Positions 47,151 to 61,379 of a stretch of 64,000 nt of DNA are shown here, piece after piece. Source of the stretch: Stropharia rugosoannulata. Taxonomy: Eukaryota > Basidiomycota > Agaricomycetes > Agaricales > Strophariaceae. Below the pieces are notes generated by a model, which was not told where the DNA came from, searched no databases, and was given only the letters and a program-made list of their open reading frames with translations. Within the stretch, counting starts at the first letter, position 1, and every line of letters starts with the position of its first letter. Position numbers and translations under genes: made by a program. The DNA lies in NCBI GenBank assembly GCA_028532985.1, contig JANCIK010000006.1, positions 2,914,001 to 2,978,000 on the forward strand, read 5' to 3'.

Positions 47151-49504
47151 CTTAGCAAGTTAATTGTCTACGACTGGAAGTCGATAGCGCGCCTAAGCCA
47201 TAGAGGCGCGTAGGTGGCTGAGCCAACATTCAGATGGCCTTGATGTCACACTCCGGTGCCGACCACTCGGCACGGACGGACATCGGTGCAGAATCCGGAT
47301 CACAATGCGCGGCATTCATCCGCAAGTCATGCATCATGCTTCAAGCTTCAACCATCATATTCATCTGGGTATCTCTAAACATCTATGGTTGCTCAACCCA
47401 GTTCGTCTCTTGATATAACTACGGTCTTAGAGCTTAGCTCAACTATATCTATAATGCTTGAAATCAATCTCAGTCAACGGCGCTATTGGGCAAAATTTGC
47501 GCCTTCATATCAAACAAAGTCTTCTGGGTCTACTTCTTACCTGGTTCTATACCAGTATAAGGAAATATTGTATCAGTAATATAATTAACTCAAGCACGGC
47601 ACCTCTCTGCACACCTATTGTAGGACTTGTGTCGCTTGATGGATCCCAACCCATGTCAAACATTTGAACCGAGTCTCCTTTATTTCCATGTCTTCTGCAC
47701 ACCTGAATCTGTGAATTCAATTAGATTTTCCCATATCATTCTGTTGAAGACCTCTTTGATATCCGAATCCCGCCGCTTTTCCTTGACTTGCGGACTTTGC
47801 TGAGCTACACGCCACGCTGACATCTCAGTTTTGCTATTTCTACATGCACTTTCACATCCAAGACAAGAAGACTTTTCCATATGTCAAATGCTTCGAGGCA
47901 AGTATTCATCACTTAATGATCTGCGAGCAGATTTTACTTATTTATACATCCTACTATCTGCACACATAACTTACATGAAGTCTACCACAGTCTACCACGC
48001 GCGCTGCAATTCTAGGACCGAAAGATGCGAAACCTTAAATATTCTGTTATGTCCTATACATTCAGGAAAGGCACAGCTTCAGGTACCTTATGACCACCGA
48101 CGTATGAAATAAAACAGTCTAATAGGCAAACCAGGAGACTGGCAAATGCGTCTTGTTACCTTCCCACTCCCATGAGCCGTTGATGAGCCGCTGCAAATGT
48201 ATATCAATGCCATCAATAGGACTAGTTACTGAACATACCCCATTTGAACTGTAACTTCAATTTAGTGCGGCAGGAGTGCTTCCAGGCGCGTTGAACATGG
48301 TGATATGTGATTCAAAAAATGGGAATGACTCCTTTCTCGTTGGGTTTCACGGATAAGAAGGTATGTATGTCCTCGGAAATACATCTAGAGATTGTATTAA
48401 TTGCTGGTCGGATACATACCATAAAGTAATACGCAAATCTCTTGTTGCTTATTGGGCATTCGGATAATTAAATATCAATCTCTTATTCTTTCTGTTATTA
48501 GAATCCTACTCAGTACAAGAAGTCAAGTGAGCTTTCTCCGTATGCATCCTCCTTGAAAATGTATTGAATCAGCGGAGACGCATTACCCGACATCAGTCAG
48601 AAACGGTGACCCCATTGTTCAGACTTAATCCATCAAGCATGCTTTGAGACGCTGCAGTGGTATGTAGGGTGAAGGCAGCATGTACAGTAAAGTCTCGAAA
48701 CGCTCGCGCCCGCCAACTTTGCCGACGTATCCATCAGCGCGTCTATTTCCGTTCACCAGACAATGGTTTAAGAGCGCAAGACTCCGTATATACATATCAA
48801 TCCAATGTATCGGCGGATAATATCTTATAATGTTCCTCACATACACTTAACCGCATCCAGCCTTCCCGTACCGCCGGCGACGGAGATCAATTAAAAGACA
48901 GGGAGCATGAGGAACATACTCATACATCATGCATTACGCCGTTGTCGTGCAATGATACTTCCGCGAGCGAAGTATTGGGAAACAGTAGGTCCAAAGATAA
49001 CTCCCAAGGAGCAGGGTAATATATGATAGTGTTGGGCAACTTAACGCCTACCAGTGGCTTTGTTTAGGCTAATCCTGTCTGTCGTGTGCGATAGCTCAAT
49101 TCATGGTCAGCTCCTTTAACTGCGATTACAATCACACCAGTTCCGTTCCCTGTTGCACGGAGTATACTTGGGAAAGGTTTAGCCCTATGTGGAGCATCTT
49201 GACCTCTCGCAGCGGCGAAATCTATGACCAAATAAAGTCTACCACGGCTTGTCGACTTGCAAGTACGGACTTGATCCGAGGCAGAGTGGATACAATACGG
49301 ATATAAACGTACTGAAGCACTGGCCATGTTTGTACTATCTCCTTAAAAAACGGACTACGGACGTAAGTGTTCCACGGGCGGTCTAAAGAGCTTCATTTCT
49401 TCATCTTTGTTATAAAAAAACCAATACAGCAGATCGTGATTTCGGTCATGCAATACAGCCGGCGGTGCCCGCAGCATGTCGTCCTATCGCAAAGCAAAAA
49501 AGTC
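47151..49504. other. 2.35 kb without a recognisable gene
   Basis: Only short frames without recognisable content. The region includes the Apc13-like promoter at the left and the 3' flank of the sedolisin gene at the right. Confidence 0.4.
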
Positions 49505-51863
49505 CTACACAAGCTTCTGCAGCTTCAAGAAGTCCGGGGTGCCGAGGCCAGTGACCTGTCGGCAGATAGCGTCAGTATGTACATTACATAGGCGCACAGA
49601 TCGTGTCAGTAAATTGAAGCGGTACTCACAGGATCCCAACCAGTTCCGGCAGAAAAGCCTGTCGGAAACAGTCAGTCGGTAGCTACCTTAGCGCACTCGA
49701 TTGACAACTCACCTGTGCTGCCACATCCAGGGTTTGATCCGGAAACGATGTCGTTGAAGCCCGTGGAGGCATTCGAGTAGAGGAGAGGGTTAACGAAGCC
49801 AAGTGTAGGCTTCCCTGAGGCAAGACGGAAGTCATTTAAAAGGGCAAAGATACCTGCAACAGTCTTAGATGATGGTGATTAGTAAATGGGCATGCCAATC
49901 AAGCCAAAACGTACAGGAGAGCTGGCACTAGTCCCGGCAACCGATTCGACTTGTCCACCAACAACGACTTGGAAGAATTGGCCTTGAGCAGAAACATCAG
50001 GGTATGCACGACCCGTTTTGCTGCAGTCATCAAATCAACATCGTCTGTATATTTTAATTAAATATCAACTTACTTGAATAGGCCATTAAGCTTTGTGCCA
50101 AGTCCAGTGACGAACTTGTTAACAGCAGCGGATTGGTACGAGGGTGTTGCGAAATATCTGGAGAAACCGCCACCGGAGAAGCTGATAGCTTTCTCGGGGT
50201 TGATGCCTGTTGTAGCACCGACAGCTGTGACGAATGGGCACCTGAATCTCTGCTTAGTAATTGATATACCACGGAAACTAATGTACTGACGAAGCCGGAA
50301 ACGCAGGCTGGAAGATCACCTGGGAAGGACTCGTGTTGGTTTTGCAATTCCCCCCACCGACCCTGTAATATGTTGGCCATTTTCGGAGGGGCAGCGAACG
50401 AAGACTCACCCTTCATCTCCACTGGAGAAGAACACAGTCGTTCCACGAGACCCTAAGGTCGCCAACAGATTGCAAACGCTGGTTGCATAATCGAGAGGAA
50501 CCTAATCATCAAAAAAAAAAAAAAAAAAAAGGTAAGTCTACGAGGCAACGATTCCAAAACACAGAACTTACAGTTTGTTCATCGTCTCCATAAGATGTAG
50601 TAAGAACTTGAGGGATTGTGGTTTGGTTGGTAAGGAAGGTTAAGAAGTCGAGGTAGGGTTCGTTGGTATTCGAGGGTGTGAAAGAGTCCGCAATGAATGG
50701 AGGAGTCCCAGCCGTGCTGAGCGTTACGCTTCGTCAAACAAAACATAAAAGGTAAACTGTTCGCTACTCACCTGTAGTAAATGTTAGGAGTGGGGAAAGA
50801 GATACCATTGGTATATTGGATGTCTAAGTTGGCTTCGACTCCGGGAGTGGACTGAGAGTTCTGGCCACCGTTCACAAGTACGACACTGAAGGTCGTACCA
50901 ACGGCGTCAGGGCGGAAGGACTTGTAGAAAGTCTGTTCACGGAGAGATATAATGTCAGCAATGGAACATTTTCTCTTAATTTACAATCAATGTGGATGTT
51001 GGGCTGACCTGCAAGTCGGCGGTGTTGGCAAATTCCCCAAGATATCCAGCAACACCGAGTTTGTTGACAGACGTCTCAGTAGGGACGTAGGCAGAGGTAT
51101 TATAGAGCGCTCTAAGGCAGGCAGGAGTGATAGTCCTGGCACAGGAACTAGGCACGACAGCGTTCGTCACAGGGACAAGAGAAGCCTCTGTGAAGTCAGC
51201 TAGGGAGATAGGCGACACGTCATGTTGAACGAAGCTAGTCGCTTTCATGCTTCTTAAGGTACCGAAGTATGTCGTCGGCGCAATGACATCGATATGCGAG
51301 TGGAGTTCCTTGGGCAGGGAGTAGCTGAGTGTGCGGACGATATCTTCGCCGGATTTAGGATGGTGATACACATTGTATTTGGTACCAAGCATGCGTTCAG
51401 CCTGAGCAACGCTGACGCGCACCGTCACCCACTCGCCAGCAGGGGTACGGTCAAGAGAAGAGGTATCGATTCCGTGGAAGTCGAGCCAGGATTCAACAGC
51501 GTCGACGGAATCAGTGTGTGGCGCGGTAAATGATTCTACTTCTTCTTTGGTAAGATGTTGACCATACCTGGAAATAAAAGTTCAATGTCAGCACCGACGC
51601 GTTTACGATGACAACCTCTCTCACTTAGCATGTGTAGGGTCGCTCGTCTCCATAAGGTTAGCAAGGAGATCCTCAATACCAGCCTGCTTCAAACCGATGC
51701 GCATGTTGAAGACATAGTCGGAGGGAGCAGCCATTCTGTGTTCCCATCCGCGTGGTATGTCAGCCCATGAGTGCTTCTCCGCAATGTCGTCCCAGCGTTT
51801 CGTGAGTGGCTTCGATAACGCCAGCTGACCGACAGCAACGACCAGGAGGGAGGTCCACAACAT
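49505..51863 (-). CDS. Secreted sedolisin (peptidase family S53, tripeptidyl-peptidase type)
   Basis: Eleven exons join in phase: 51863-51625, 51567-51009, 50932-50772, 50716-50572, 50501-50410, 50362-50291, 50241-50074, 50020-49915, 49863-49713, 49658-49630 and 49555-49505, giving 590 residues. A signal peptide ([17 protein letters not shown]) leads a pro-domain ([33 protein letters not shown]). In the catalytic domain the Glu and Asp of the triad lie in [10 protein letters not shown], the oxyanion Asp in T-S-Y-G-D-D-E, and the nucleophile in V-A-G-T-S-A-S-S-P. The C-terminal calcium site is [12 protein letters not shown] with G-W-D-P-V-T-G-L-G. All key residues are present, so it should be active at acidic pH outside the cell or in the vacuole, as in mushroom and Aspergillus sedolisins. 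The intron at 50502-50571 contains a run of 20 T (20 A on the plus strand at 50511-50530). Confidence 0.93.
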
Positions 51864-53288
51864 TATGGTTGAGAAAGCGGCTGGTAGCTATGGATTCAAC
51901 CAGCCCGCATCTTGTGAGCTGGATTTATAGTCAGTTGCCGGGTAATATCCCCCAGCAATCAATGAGTGATGGATGATTCGAGCTATCCTTATCTGTATTA
52001 GTCGCGTGGCTATGAACAGCATCATGGAAACGTCTCACCGTATAACGCAGGAGAACAACGATGTTCGGCACACTGTATCGCGTTAGACCTGCAAAAGGTA
52101 TCCAGAGGCACATTGCGCAACGCATGCCACGCTGGGAAATATATCCAGAAATTCTTGTGAACGCAAGTATAACTGACATAAAGAGATAGGCCGTGTGCAC
52201 TTTATATACTAATGCTGGCGAAAGAAGGCGTCGGAGAGGCGAGTTACTTTATGAAAGCATGCTAAATATAGCGTGCTCCATGTGCGTTCTCCAGGTCGCG
52301 CCTAATTAGTTGGAAGAATATTATATTAAGCAATAGGTGGAAGTCATTCGAAGCTGAATAACGTGCTATACGTGAGTATTCACTATCTCGAAGATCCGGA
52401 GTTACAACGAAGGAACTCACGCGGATGTAAGATGCACGCATTTATTGCAAAGCCTTCACACAGAGTATTCTGCTTTTTGTATTCAAACGAAGAATTCATG
52501 CCATCTGGACTAATTTTGAGACCATGAGGAAGAGATTGCGCTATGTAGGCATCTTTATCTGGACTGCAGTAGGCAGATCATTAGCGCAGATATCGAATAC
52601 AACTAAAATGCACGGTGTAACGAACAGTTTGAGCAGGGTGAGGATTCATATATTGACATGCATGAAACCAAATTCCCAAGGAATTCCAATTGGCCTCCTG
52701 GTGGCGCATTTTCGGATATGTCACCATGATATTACATAGTGCATATTTGCTATCGGCTACATAAGGTCAACAAAAGTTGCGCGAATACGAATAAGGATAC
52801 AATTAGATTAGCACTGTACAGGATGGTATATAGATAGAAACTCACCACGAAACATTTCGATTCATTGCACAGCGACTAGATCGACAACTGGAATGAGACT
52901 AATTGCTTGACAGAAGTTGTATATATAATAGGAAATTTGAGCACGGCAAGTTGAGGAATGAGGTCCAAGTAAGTATAGTCGTATCTCTTTTCGAATGCGG
53001 TTAAAGTTGACGATTGGCCAGAATATCAGGTAGTAAAAGAGAAAAATCTAGCAGTTGATTATGTTCAAGCTGAGCAGTGCTGGAGCAGTGAGCAGGAATC
53101 AACTTGCTCAGGTAGTTCCCACATACCACGTGCCGGCAAAAGCGAAAGGCGGAGACAACGAGATGCTTTCATGATGAACTTGGCTGTGACAAACCTCTGA
53201 CTCCACTCCAAACCTCGTTTTCATTCCCAACTATCAACTACATTGTGTAGTCTGAATCCCTGCAGTTCTTCATTGAACTGTTTTCCTC
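51864..53288. other. Divergent intergenic region, 1.4 kb
   Basis: Lies between the sedolisin start (minus) and the Doa10 start (plus). Short frames only; an 89-codon frame at 51931-52200 (minus) has no recognisable features. Repeated tatata stretches at 52918-52930. Confidence 0.45.
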
Positions 53289-56200
53289 ATGCAAGAAGCT
53301 GAAGAACAAGGTATGCATCTGCTTCTGGTGCCATGTTTTCCGAGGTTTTGGGCTCAAGCTGAGGACGACTCCCACCAGATACATGCCGTATATGCAGTGC
53401 TCCCGCAGAGCCCGACCAGCCGCTTTTTCACCCATGCAAGTGCTCGGGAACGATTCGCTATATTCACCAGGACTGGTGCGTGACAAAATCTGTGTATCGC
53501 CCATTACAACTCGTCTGATCTTTGGCATTTATCATAGTTTAACAACATGGCTAGCTCATAGCAAAAAGAAAAGCTGTGATGTATGCAAACATCCGTATTC
53601 CTTTACTAAAGGTGAAGCATAACATTATTCTGCTTTGGAACGGAATTTGACGTTTCTTTTGCGGTAGTGTATGCTCCGGACATGCCTTCTTCACTCCCCC
53701 CCGTGCTTCTCATTCGTCGACTACTGCAGCATGCGTTTATGGCCTTTCTGTTCCTTATACGTGCCGTTGCAGTAGCTATCATCTGGTTAGGTGTTCTTCC
53801 CTGGGTGACTGTTTGGACTTGGCGAATGTACTTTGTGATGGGTGAATCAACGTGAGTGCCTCCTGTCATGCATACATTTCCTTTTAGCTCAGTCAACCGG
53901 TTTAGAGCATGGTGGATAAGCAATCGACCTCGCCCTTCTATTCCGAACGAAGAGCTATCATATACTACGATACCGTCTCCGTCTGCCGAACGCACTGCAC
54001 TTCCCCCGCGGACTCTGTTTGGCCAATTGACGTCTCACCCCAAATGGGTCTCGCTTTCGGCTGATATCTTTACTGGCCAGATTATTGCCTCGCTCATAGT
54101 ACTCACATTCGTTGCTGTATTTCTGTTGCGCGAGTGGATTTCTCAAAATGCGCGTCCCGGAGTGTTTGAGGAGGAAGAAATTCCCGGCGAGAACCGTCCT
54201 CCTGCAGCGGCTCAAGGCGGACCTGCTCTCGAACCTGTACCCCAACCTGTACCCCAACCTGGTCCTCAACCTCCTGCTCAGCCTGCACAGCAAGTAATTG
54301 GTCAAAATACAAATGAACTAAGCCCAGCGCAGCGTCGCAATTTACTGCTATCGATTGATCTACAGTCGGTCGATGACCTCATAGAACGTATTGAGACCAA
54401 GGACCCCTCAATAGCCCTTCTTCAAAGCGACATTGATAAAATCACAAAGGAGCTCAAGCGTAGGAGTCGATCGCGCAAGTTGCAAGGCGGAGCGAATAAC
54501 AATGTCGAGGAGACCGCTCATGATGTTGTGACATATCTTCGAGACATGCAGCGCGATATGATCCTCGCTGATACAGAACGATTCTTGATTGAGCAAAGTG
54601 CTGGTGGATCGTCCAGAAATCAACCCATGAGAGAGGATGGGCAGGGTCAGGAAGGGGAGGCACTTCGAATGCAGAAATCGGCATTGCGTGAACCAAGGGA
54701 AGGGCGATATATAGGTTCCCGTGACTCGACGAGGCTGCGGACTTATACCAGAATCGCCAAAGAGAACTCTGAGCGACCAAAGGCGGATCCTCTTCTGCAG
54801 GAGCTTAGACGGGATCCGTATATATTTGGTCCCCCGTATATCCCTCCTTCCAACGGTGCAGGCTCCGCGTCATCTAGCAGTTCATTCTTTGCACAACCAA
54901 CATCGTCCAGACAAAATGACGACGAGGATGCGAGTCCCTTCCCTAAAGTGGTACTTGAGCGTCCAACAACGGATATTCCATTCTCTTTACGCAACTTCTC
55001 TGCGCCGACTAATAATCTACCGACCCCACCCGTGCGACCAACTCGAACGTCTTCAAACAATGTAAGCGCCACTTCACCGAGCAGTTCCTCCCCTGCACCA
55101 CCGCCATCATACAGGCAAATTGACGATGATGATCCAAAAGCGGCGCTTCATCGCCCCATAACGGATATTCCATTCTCTCTACGCGACTTTGCATCGACCT
55201 CGAATAATCTGCCATCGCTGCCAACCCCGCCCGTGCGACCAACTCTTATGCCTACGACTACCCCTTTCACATTTTCTATGGATGTACCAGCATCAAAATC
55301 ACCAAATCTAGCGTCTTATCGTGCACCAGAAGAGCTTACATCTCAGGTGACAGAAGGGTCATTGACATCTGGGTCCATTGTTGGTTTTAACGGGGTTGAC
55401 AATTTTAAAAGCGGAGACAGCTCAGGGAAGGGCAAGGCGCGGGAAGTACCAGACGACCGTTCAGAGGCCGCGAGGCCGCTTTTCACATTCAATCTGGAGA
55501 ATAGTGAGACGTCACCAGGCTCTAGCCAGGGCGATAAAAATTTCTTCATCCCTACACCATCTACAACAGATGGTGTCGAAGAGCCCTCTGATGGTGATTA
55601 TCCTGCACGATCAAAGGGCAAGCGCCGACAGATTGAAGTTAACGAGTACGCTATCACAGAGGAAAGTGAAGAGGAAGACGGAGACGATATGGAGACGATG
55701 CGGCGTAGATACTTCCGTGACCGTGATAATGAACCTCATGGACTCAACCTCGACATGGAAGCATTCCATCGCGATTTCCCGCGTGCTGGGCACTCGACAG
55801 ACGGTGATGATACCGACTCGGATAGGCACGACCTCCCAGCAGATCATTTTATGAACGATAGGAACGGCCATGAAGAGGACGACGAAGAGGATCATGATGC
55901 GGGTGATGGTGTATTTGATGATGAGGACGCGCTTTGGGAAGAAGTCGATGTGGAGGAGGAGGAAGAAGAGGAAAGGAATATGCGACAGATTGGTGTCGGT
56001 GACGCACAGGTACCACCGCAGCCGGCGGGAGGTCCTCAAGAGCCTGCTGGTGCTGCCCCTGCACCGGATGCCGCGGATGAGGCAGAAGGCAACGTGGAGG
56101 ATGACATGGAAGGCGCACTAGAAGGTATGCATTGCTTGAAGCATCAGGCTAGTCAATGTTCTCACAGTATATCCTTAGCCATTGGACTGAGAGGGCCGGT

Positions 56201-59200
56201 CTTTGGAGTTTTCCAGAATGTGAGTGGTTATCTTGCGACTAACATGTGCATAGGCTGATCGTGCATATAGGCTGCTTTAATGATCTTCGTCCTCGATACA
56301 GCAATAGGTCTCGGTATCTGGATTCCCTTCACTGTAGGAAAAACCACTGCCCTGCTTTCGGTTAGTCTCTGTTCGCTTTTCATCGCACAGTTGCTAATCG
56401 TATAATTTAGCTGGACCCTCGTCGTTTTATGCAAGTTCTACATCTGCCTATCCGAGCTATGCGCATCGTCACAGATCCAGTTGTCGACTTCATCGCTTAC
56501 ATTCTGGTTGATTGGGTTTTGCCATGGATGCTCAGAGTCGTCGAAGGATTCTTTGTTCTCGCCGGTTTTATTGGCTGGAATGCTCTGCGCGCTGTAACGG
56601 GCAACGCCTTCGCTACTCAAGTCGCCCAAACGTCTACCAGAATAGTGCGTTTTTATCTATTTCTCACCTATAACTGTTTAACATCTTTGGCTCAGATTTC
56701 TGCATCGACGAATCTTGTGGACAATGCACTTAATTATACCCTCCAATTTACTGCCTCAACACCTACTTCACCCCCTCCCCCCTCCAACGAATCGTTCATC
56801 TCTTCCATTCCGGACTATCTCGGTTTCACGGAACCTTACTTCGAAGCTCTCGGGCGAGAAGTCAGGATTTCGACTACTAAAGCTTCTGATACATGGATAG
56901 ATCTCGCTCTGGGTAATGGGCCATCAAATCGCATTTTTGCTATTTCGCTAGGCTATGTGGTTGCCGGATTCATTCTCAGCATCTATCTCAATATATTGAC
57001 AGTCGGTAATGCGAGAACGGCCGGTCTGGCGGTGCGTAATGCTGTGAGGCAACAGCTGCTGGTGCTTAAGGTTTGTCTTATAATTTGTCTTGGTTAAAGA
57101 TGTTTTGGCTGATGGAACTTTAAACTAGGTTGCAGCCTTTATTTTCATTGAGCTGGTCACTTTCCCACTAGGCTGTGGAGTTGTTCTGGACCTATGCACC
57201 GTTTGGATGTTCCCAGATGCAAGCTTACAGACCCGTCTCCTTTTCTTCACACAGGCACCTCTTACCGCCATGTTCTATCATTGGGTTGCCGGCACTATGT
57301 TCATGTATGTTATGACGTCTGTATTAATATCACGGCCACCGCTAATTTCTATCTTCTTTTCCAGGTATTCCTTTGCTGTTCTTCTTTCGGGTTGTCGCAG
57401 TGTTATGCGCCCAGGTGCTATGTGGTTTATCAAGGATCCTCAAGACCAGAATTCTCATCCGATTCGTGATATTCTCGACCGACCTACTTTGACTCAATTG
57501 CGGAAAATATGCGTGAGCGGGCTTATGTACACTTTTGTTGTGGCGTGCGTCGTGGCCAGCGTAGCTTGTCTCTTGATGGTAGGCAGTAAATCGATTTTAC
57601 CTTTCCGATGGAAGAGCCGGTATGTTATCTGTTATTCAGTCCCGAGTGCATATACTCACAAATCTCCAGTGAACCTCTTTCGAAGGTCCCTGTTGATTTA
57701 CTTTTCCTACATCTCGTCATGCCATACACTACGCACTACTTCCGTCCAAAACGTGTCATTCGCAATGTTGGGACCGTTGTGTGGAGGTACTTGGCGACAC
57801 GGTTGCGATTGACCTCCTACTTCTTTGGAGGAAGGTATCCCGTGGAGGAATATACACCAAAGAATTGGAAGAAAAACTTTAGACGAGGCGATACCCATGT
57901 TGTTGAGGAAGATGATGTTGCCGATGGCACTTTGCGGCGAGTCCCCGCAACGGACAACCTCGCGCTCCCCCGCGACATGCGCGCTACAGTCCAAGTTAAT
58001 TCGGGGGGCGAACCCATAGATGAGGAGGCTAAGAAACTCATGGACGACCAAAACGCTGAAGCGCTCAAGGCTAAGAGGAACATCAAAGAAGACTACACTG
58101 TTGTCTACATGCCGCCTCTCTTCAAGTATCGCATCATATCTTTCATTTTCCTTCTTTGGGTCTTCGGCGCGGTAGTCTTTGGTGCTGCCGTTGCGCTGCC
58201 AATCTTGCTGGGCCGCCGCTTCTTCCACCTGTTCACGCCTAACGACGTGCATGACGGGTATTCGCTGATTGTCGGGTTCTACCTCATCTGGTCGTGCTAC
58301 CTTGTGGCCAAAGCTATTGACCGCCTCGACAAGCGCCGCCAGCGCCGCAGCGGAGATGGGCCTCGGGCGAACCTCTATGTCCTTGTTCTCAAGCGCGGCC
58401 TGTTGTGGATAGCCAAAATCACGTATATGGCCTTCTGGCTGGGCGTCGTCATCCCGATCCTGCTGGCCACCGTCATCGACTTGTACATGATATTGCCCAT
58501 CCGATTCACGCTAGATCCCAACATGGTGCCGCGCATTCGTGTGGTGGATGAATGGGCCCTCGGCTTATTGTATGGGAAGATCATGTTCCATGCACATAGA
58601 TTGCATCCACCCAACCGGCTTTCGCGCGGATTGGTTAATGTGGGTTACAACTCTTGTGAATTAACTGTTATATTGGGAAAACTAATCGTGTATGGCAGAT
58701 CCTGCAACGCGGATTCACGCACCCCGACCCTGTGTTGGCCACGAAGGAGGTGATTGCGCCACTCACAGGCGGATTGCTGGGTATGATCATCCTGCCTGGG
58801 GCCGTCTTCCGGGGGGTACAGCACTTCTTCCCCGACCTTCCCTTGGACAACCGATTTGTTTGTACGTGATCGCGCGCATTTTTGAGCCCATTTGAAGAAG
58901 TTGACTGACCCTTGCCTCCTCCCCCTTGTAGTCATGCACGTGTATCCCGCTGTATTTATTATGGCCGGCACTGTCCGGTCAACCATCGTGCTTGCGGGCA
59001 CGCTGCACTCGTGGTCGCAGGCGATACGGGACAAGGAGTTCTTGGTGGAGATGAGGCTGAAGAATCACGAGTCTCAGCCATCGCCATCGCCGACGTTAGA
59101 CCAGAAGGAGAGTGACGAGGTGAAGAAAGAGGAAGGCGCGGAGGGTGCGGATGTGTTGGCCGCGGGGCCGGCGCCGAATCAAGAGGTTGCTGCAGGAGCT

Positions 59201-59203
59201 TAA
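53289..59203 (+). CDS. SSM4: Doa10/Ssm4 (MARCH6-type) ER membrane ubiquitin ligase
   Basis: Fourteen exons join in phase: 53289-53310, 53379-53475, 53538-53611, 53668-53851, 53888-56124, 56179-56219, 56271-56360, 56411-56644, 56696-57070, 57129-57304, 57365-57619, 57670-58639, 58699-58861 and 58932-59203, giving 1729 residues. The N-terminal RING-CH finger (residues 10-56) has the C4HC3 pattern: C-R-I-C..H-P-C-K-C-S-G-T-I..I-H-Q-D-C-L..W..C-D-V-C. Two membrane segments follow. Then comes a very long disordered cytosolic insert in exon 5 (roughly residues 210-850: Pro/Gln repeats, Ser-rich and then strongly acidic). Many membrane segments follow, including the conserved GLNGLI-like core region and GFTHPDPVLATKEVIAPL near the C-terminus. 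The enzyme ubiquitinates misfolded and short-lived proteins at the ER and inner nuclear membrane. The acidic/Pro tail after the last helix is short. Confidence 0.93.
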
Positions 59204-59689
59204 TTGGTTTTTGGTGGCCAGTAATAGTACGACAATTTGTAGGATATAATCCGTTGCGTTTGTATATATTCGAATCTTTAGATTATTCGATACTACGCTT
59301 CTCGTATCAACACCTGTGGAACACTTTGGGAATCGGTTGTTCATTAATGTGACATGTGATTTGAAGCCTTTCATGTTCTTGCCTCAGTCAATGTGCTACG
59401 ATTGACGTATTTTAGACATGGAAAATGCCACGCACAGGCCACAGAATGGAGGGGGAGTCAGAGAGCATGGGCAGAGGGTTTACGTGGCCCCGCCCCTACT
59501 CGGAAGATACGAAATTTGCACTGACGCAGTTACCCATCACTTTCCAATGAGCTATCCCACTGTTCTTAGAGTTCACAATCATTTTACGAAGACACGCATT
59601 GGAGTGTTTGAAGAGGATGGGATTATAATGTTACAATGTACAACAATAGATAACACAACGAGGAAAGAGGAAAACACAGAACGATGAAT
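59204..59689. other. Convergent 3' spacer
   Basis: 486 bases between the stop codons of Doa10 and histone H4. It must hold both 3' ends. A 90-codon plus-strand frame at 59418 has no recognisable content. Confidence 0.45.
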
Positions 59690-60408
<719 letters not shown>

Positions 60409-60929
60409 ATGGCCCGCACAAAACAAACTGCCCGCAAGTCCACCGGAGGAAAGGCTCCCCGTAAGCAGCTCGCTGCCAAGTCGTCGGCGCGCAAGACTGC
60501 CGTATGTTGTTTGCCACATCCGCAGTGGACTCTCAGTTAACGAAAAATTCTAGGCCGCCGCTGGAGGTGTTAAGAAGCCCCATCGCTTCAGGCCCGGAAC
60601 CGTCGCGCTCCGTGAAATTCGTCGTTACCAAAAGTCGACTGAGCTGCTCATTCGCAAGCTTCCCTTCCAACGTCTTGTCCGTGAAATTGCTCAGGACTTC
60701 AAGGTACTTCACCTTGTTAAAATTTGTCACATCTACGATGCTAATCCTCACTCTTCAGACTGATCTCCGCTTCCAGTCATCAGCCGTTATGGCCCTGCAG
60801 GAAGCTGCCGAGGCTTACCTCGTCTCGCTTTTCGAAGACACCAACTTGGCTGCCATCCACGCTAAGCGTGTCACCATCCAGCCCAAAGATCTTGCGCTGG
60901 CCCGCCGGCTACGTGGCGAGCGCACATAG
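60409..60929 (+). CDS. Histone H3
   Basis: Three exons join in phase: 60409-60501, 60554-60703 and 60759-60929, giving 137 residues. It starts [20 protein letters not shown]; the core is canonical ([35 protein letters not shown]) and the end is ARRLRGERT. The tail segment after Lys23 is [15 protein letters not shown], one residue longer than the usual A-A-R-K-S-A-P-x-T-G-G-V-K-K, so the position equivalent to Lys27 becomes Lys28 and that of Lys36 becomes Lys37. The extra residue is not a splice choice: exon 1 ends with the Ala codon before a clean gtatgt, and no alternative donor or acceptor removes it. Core residues M-A-L-Q-E and the C-terminal P-K-D-L-A-L mark a fungal replication-type H3. 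Confidence 0.97.
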
Positions 60930-61379
60930 AGTGCTGCACCGTTGGACGATTTGCTTTCGATTCTTGTTTAATTACTGTATTTCTTAGTGTATTCCTTTCT
61001 ACATATTTATGAATCTTTTTTTCTGCGGAATGTCCAGTGTGAACCCCCCCAAAAAAAAACTGCAATTGTGGAAGAGAGTGCTGCACTTTGGTTGTGCTGC
61101 TTGATTCCATATTTATTGCATATTGCGAAGCAAAAAGAAGAAAAATTGGAAAGCGCCTATTTTCCGGAACGGCATCTTCGCCACGGCCCGCCACAATTGA
61201 CCCGATGTCATGCAGGTCAGCCCAGTTGATCACGACTCTCTCTCAACCATCATGTCCGCTCACTCTGGCTCGCCCAGCTCTTCAGCAGCGTAAAATCCAC
61301 CACCCATCGATCACTTCTAGACCCTCCGCACTGCGGACTAGTGGGAATGAAAGATGCCACCGATCCGCATCGCGAATGG
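60930..61379. other. H3 3' region and spacer
   Basis: Contains the 3' end of H3 and a run of nine A at 61052-61060. No gene seen. Confidence 0.45.

Noticed and set aside
53606..53995. 129-codon minus-strand frame
   Set aside because: Antisense to well-supported exons of Doa10.
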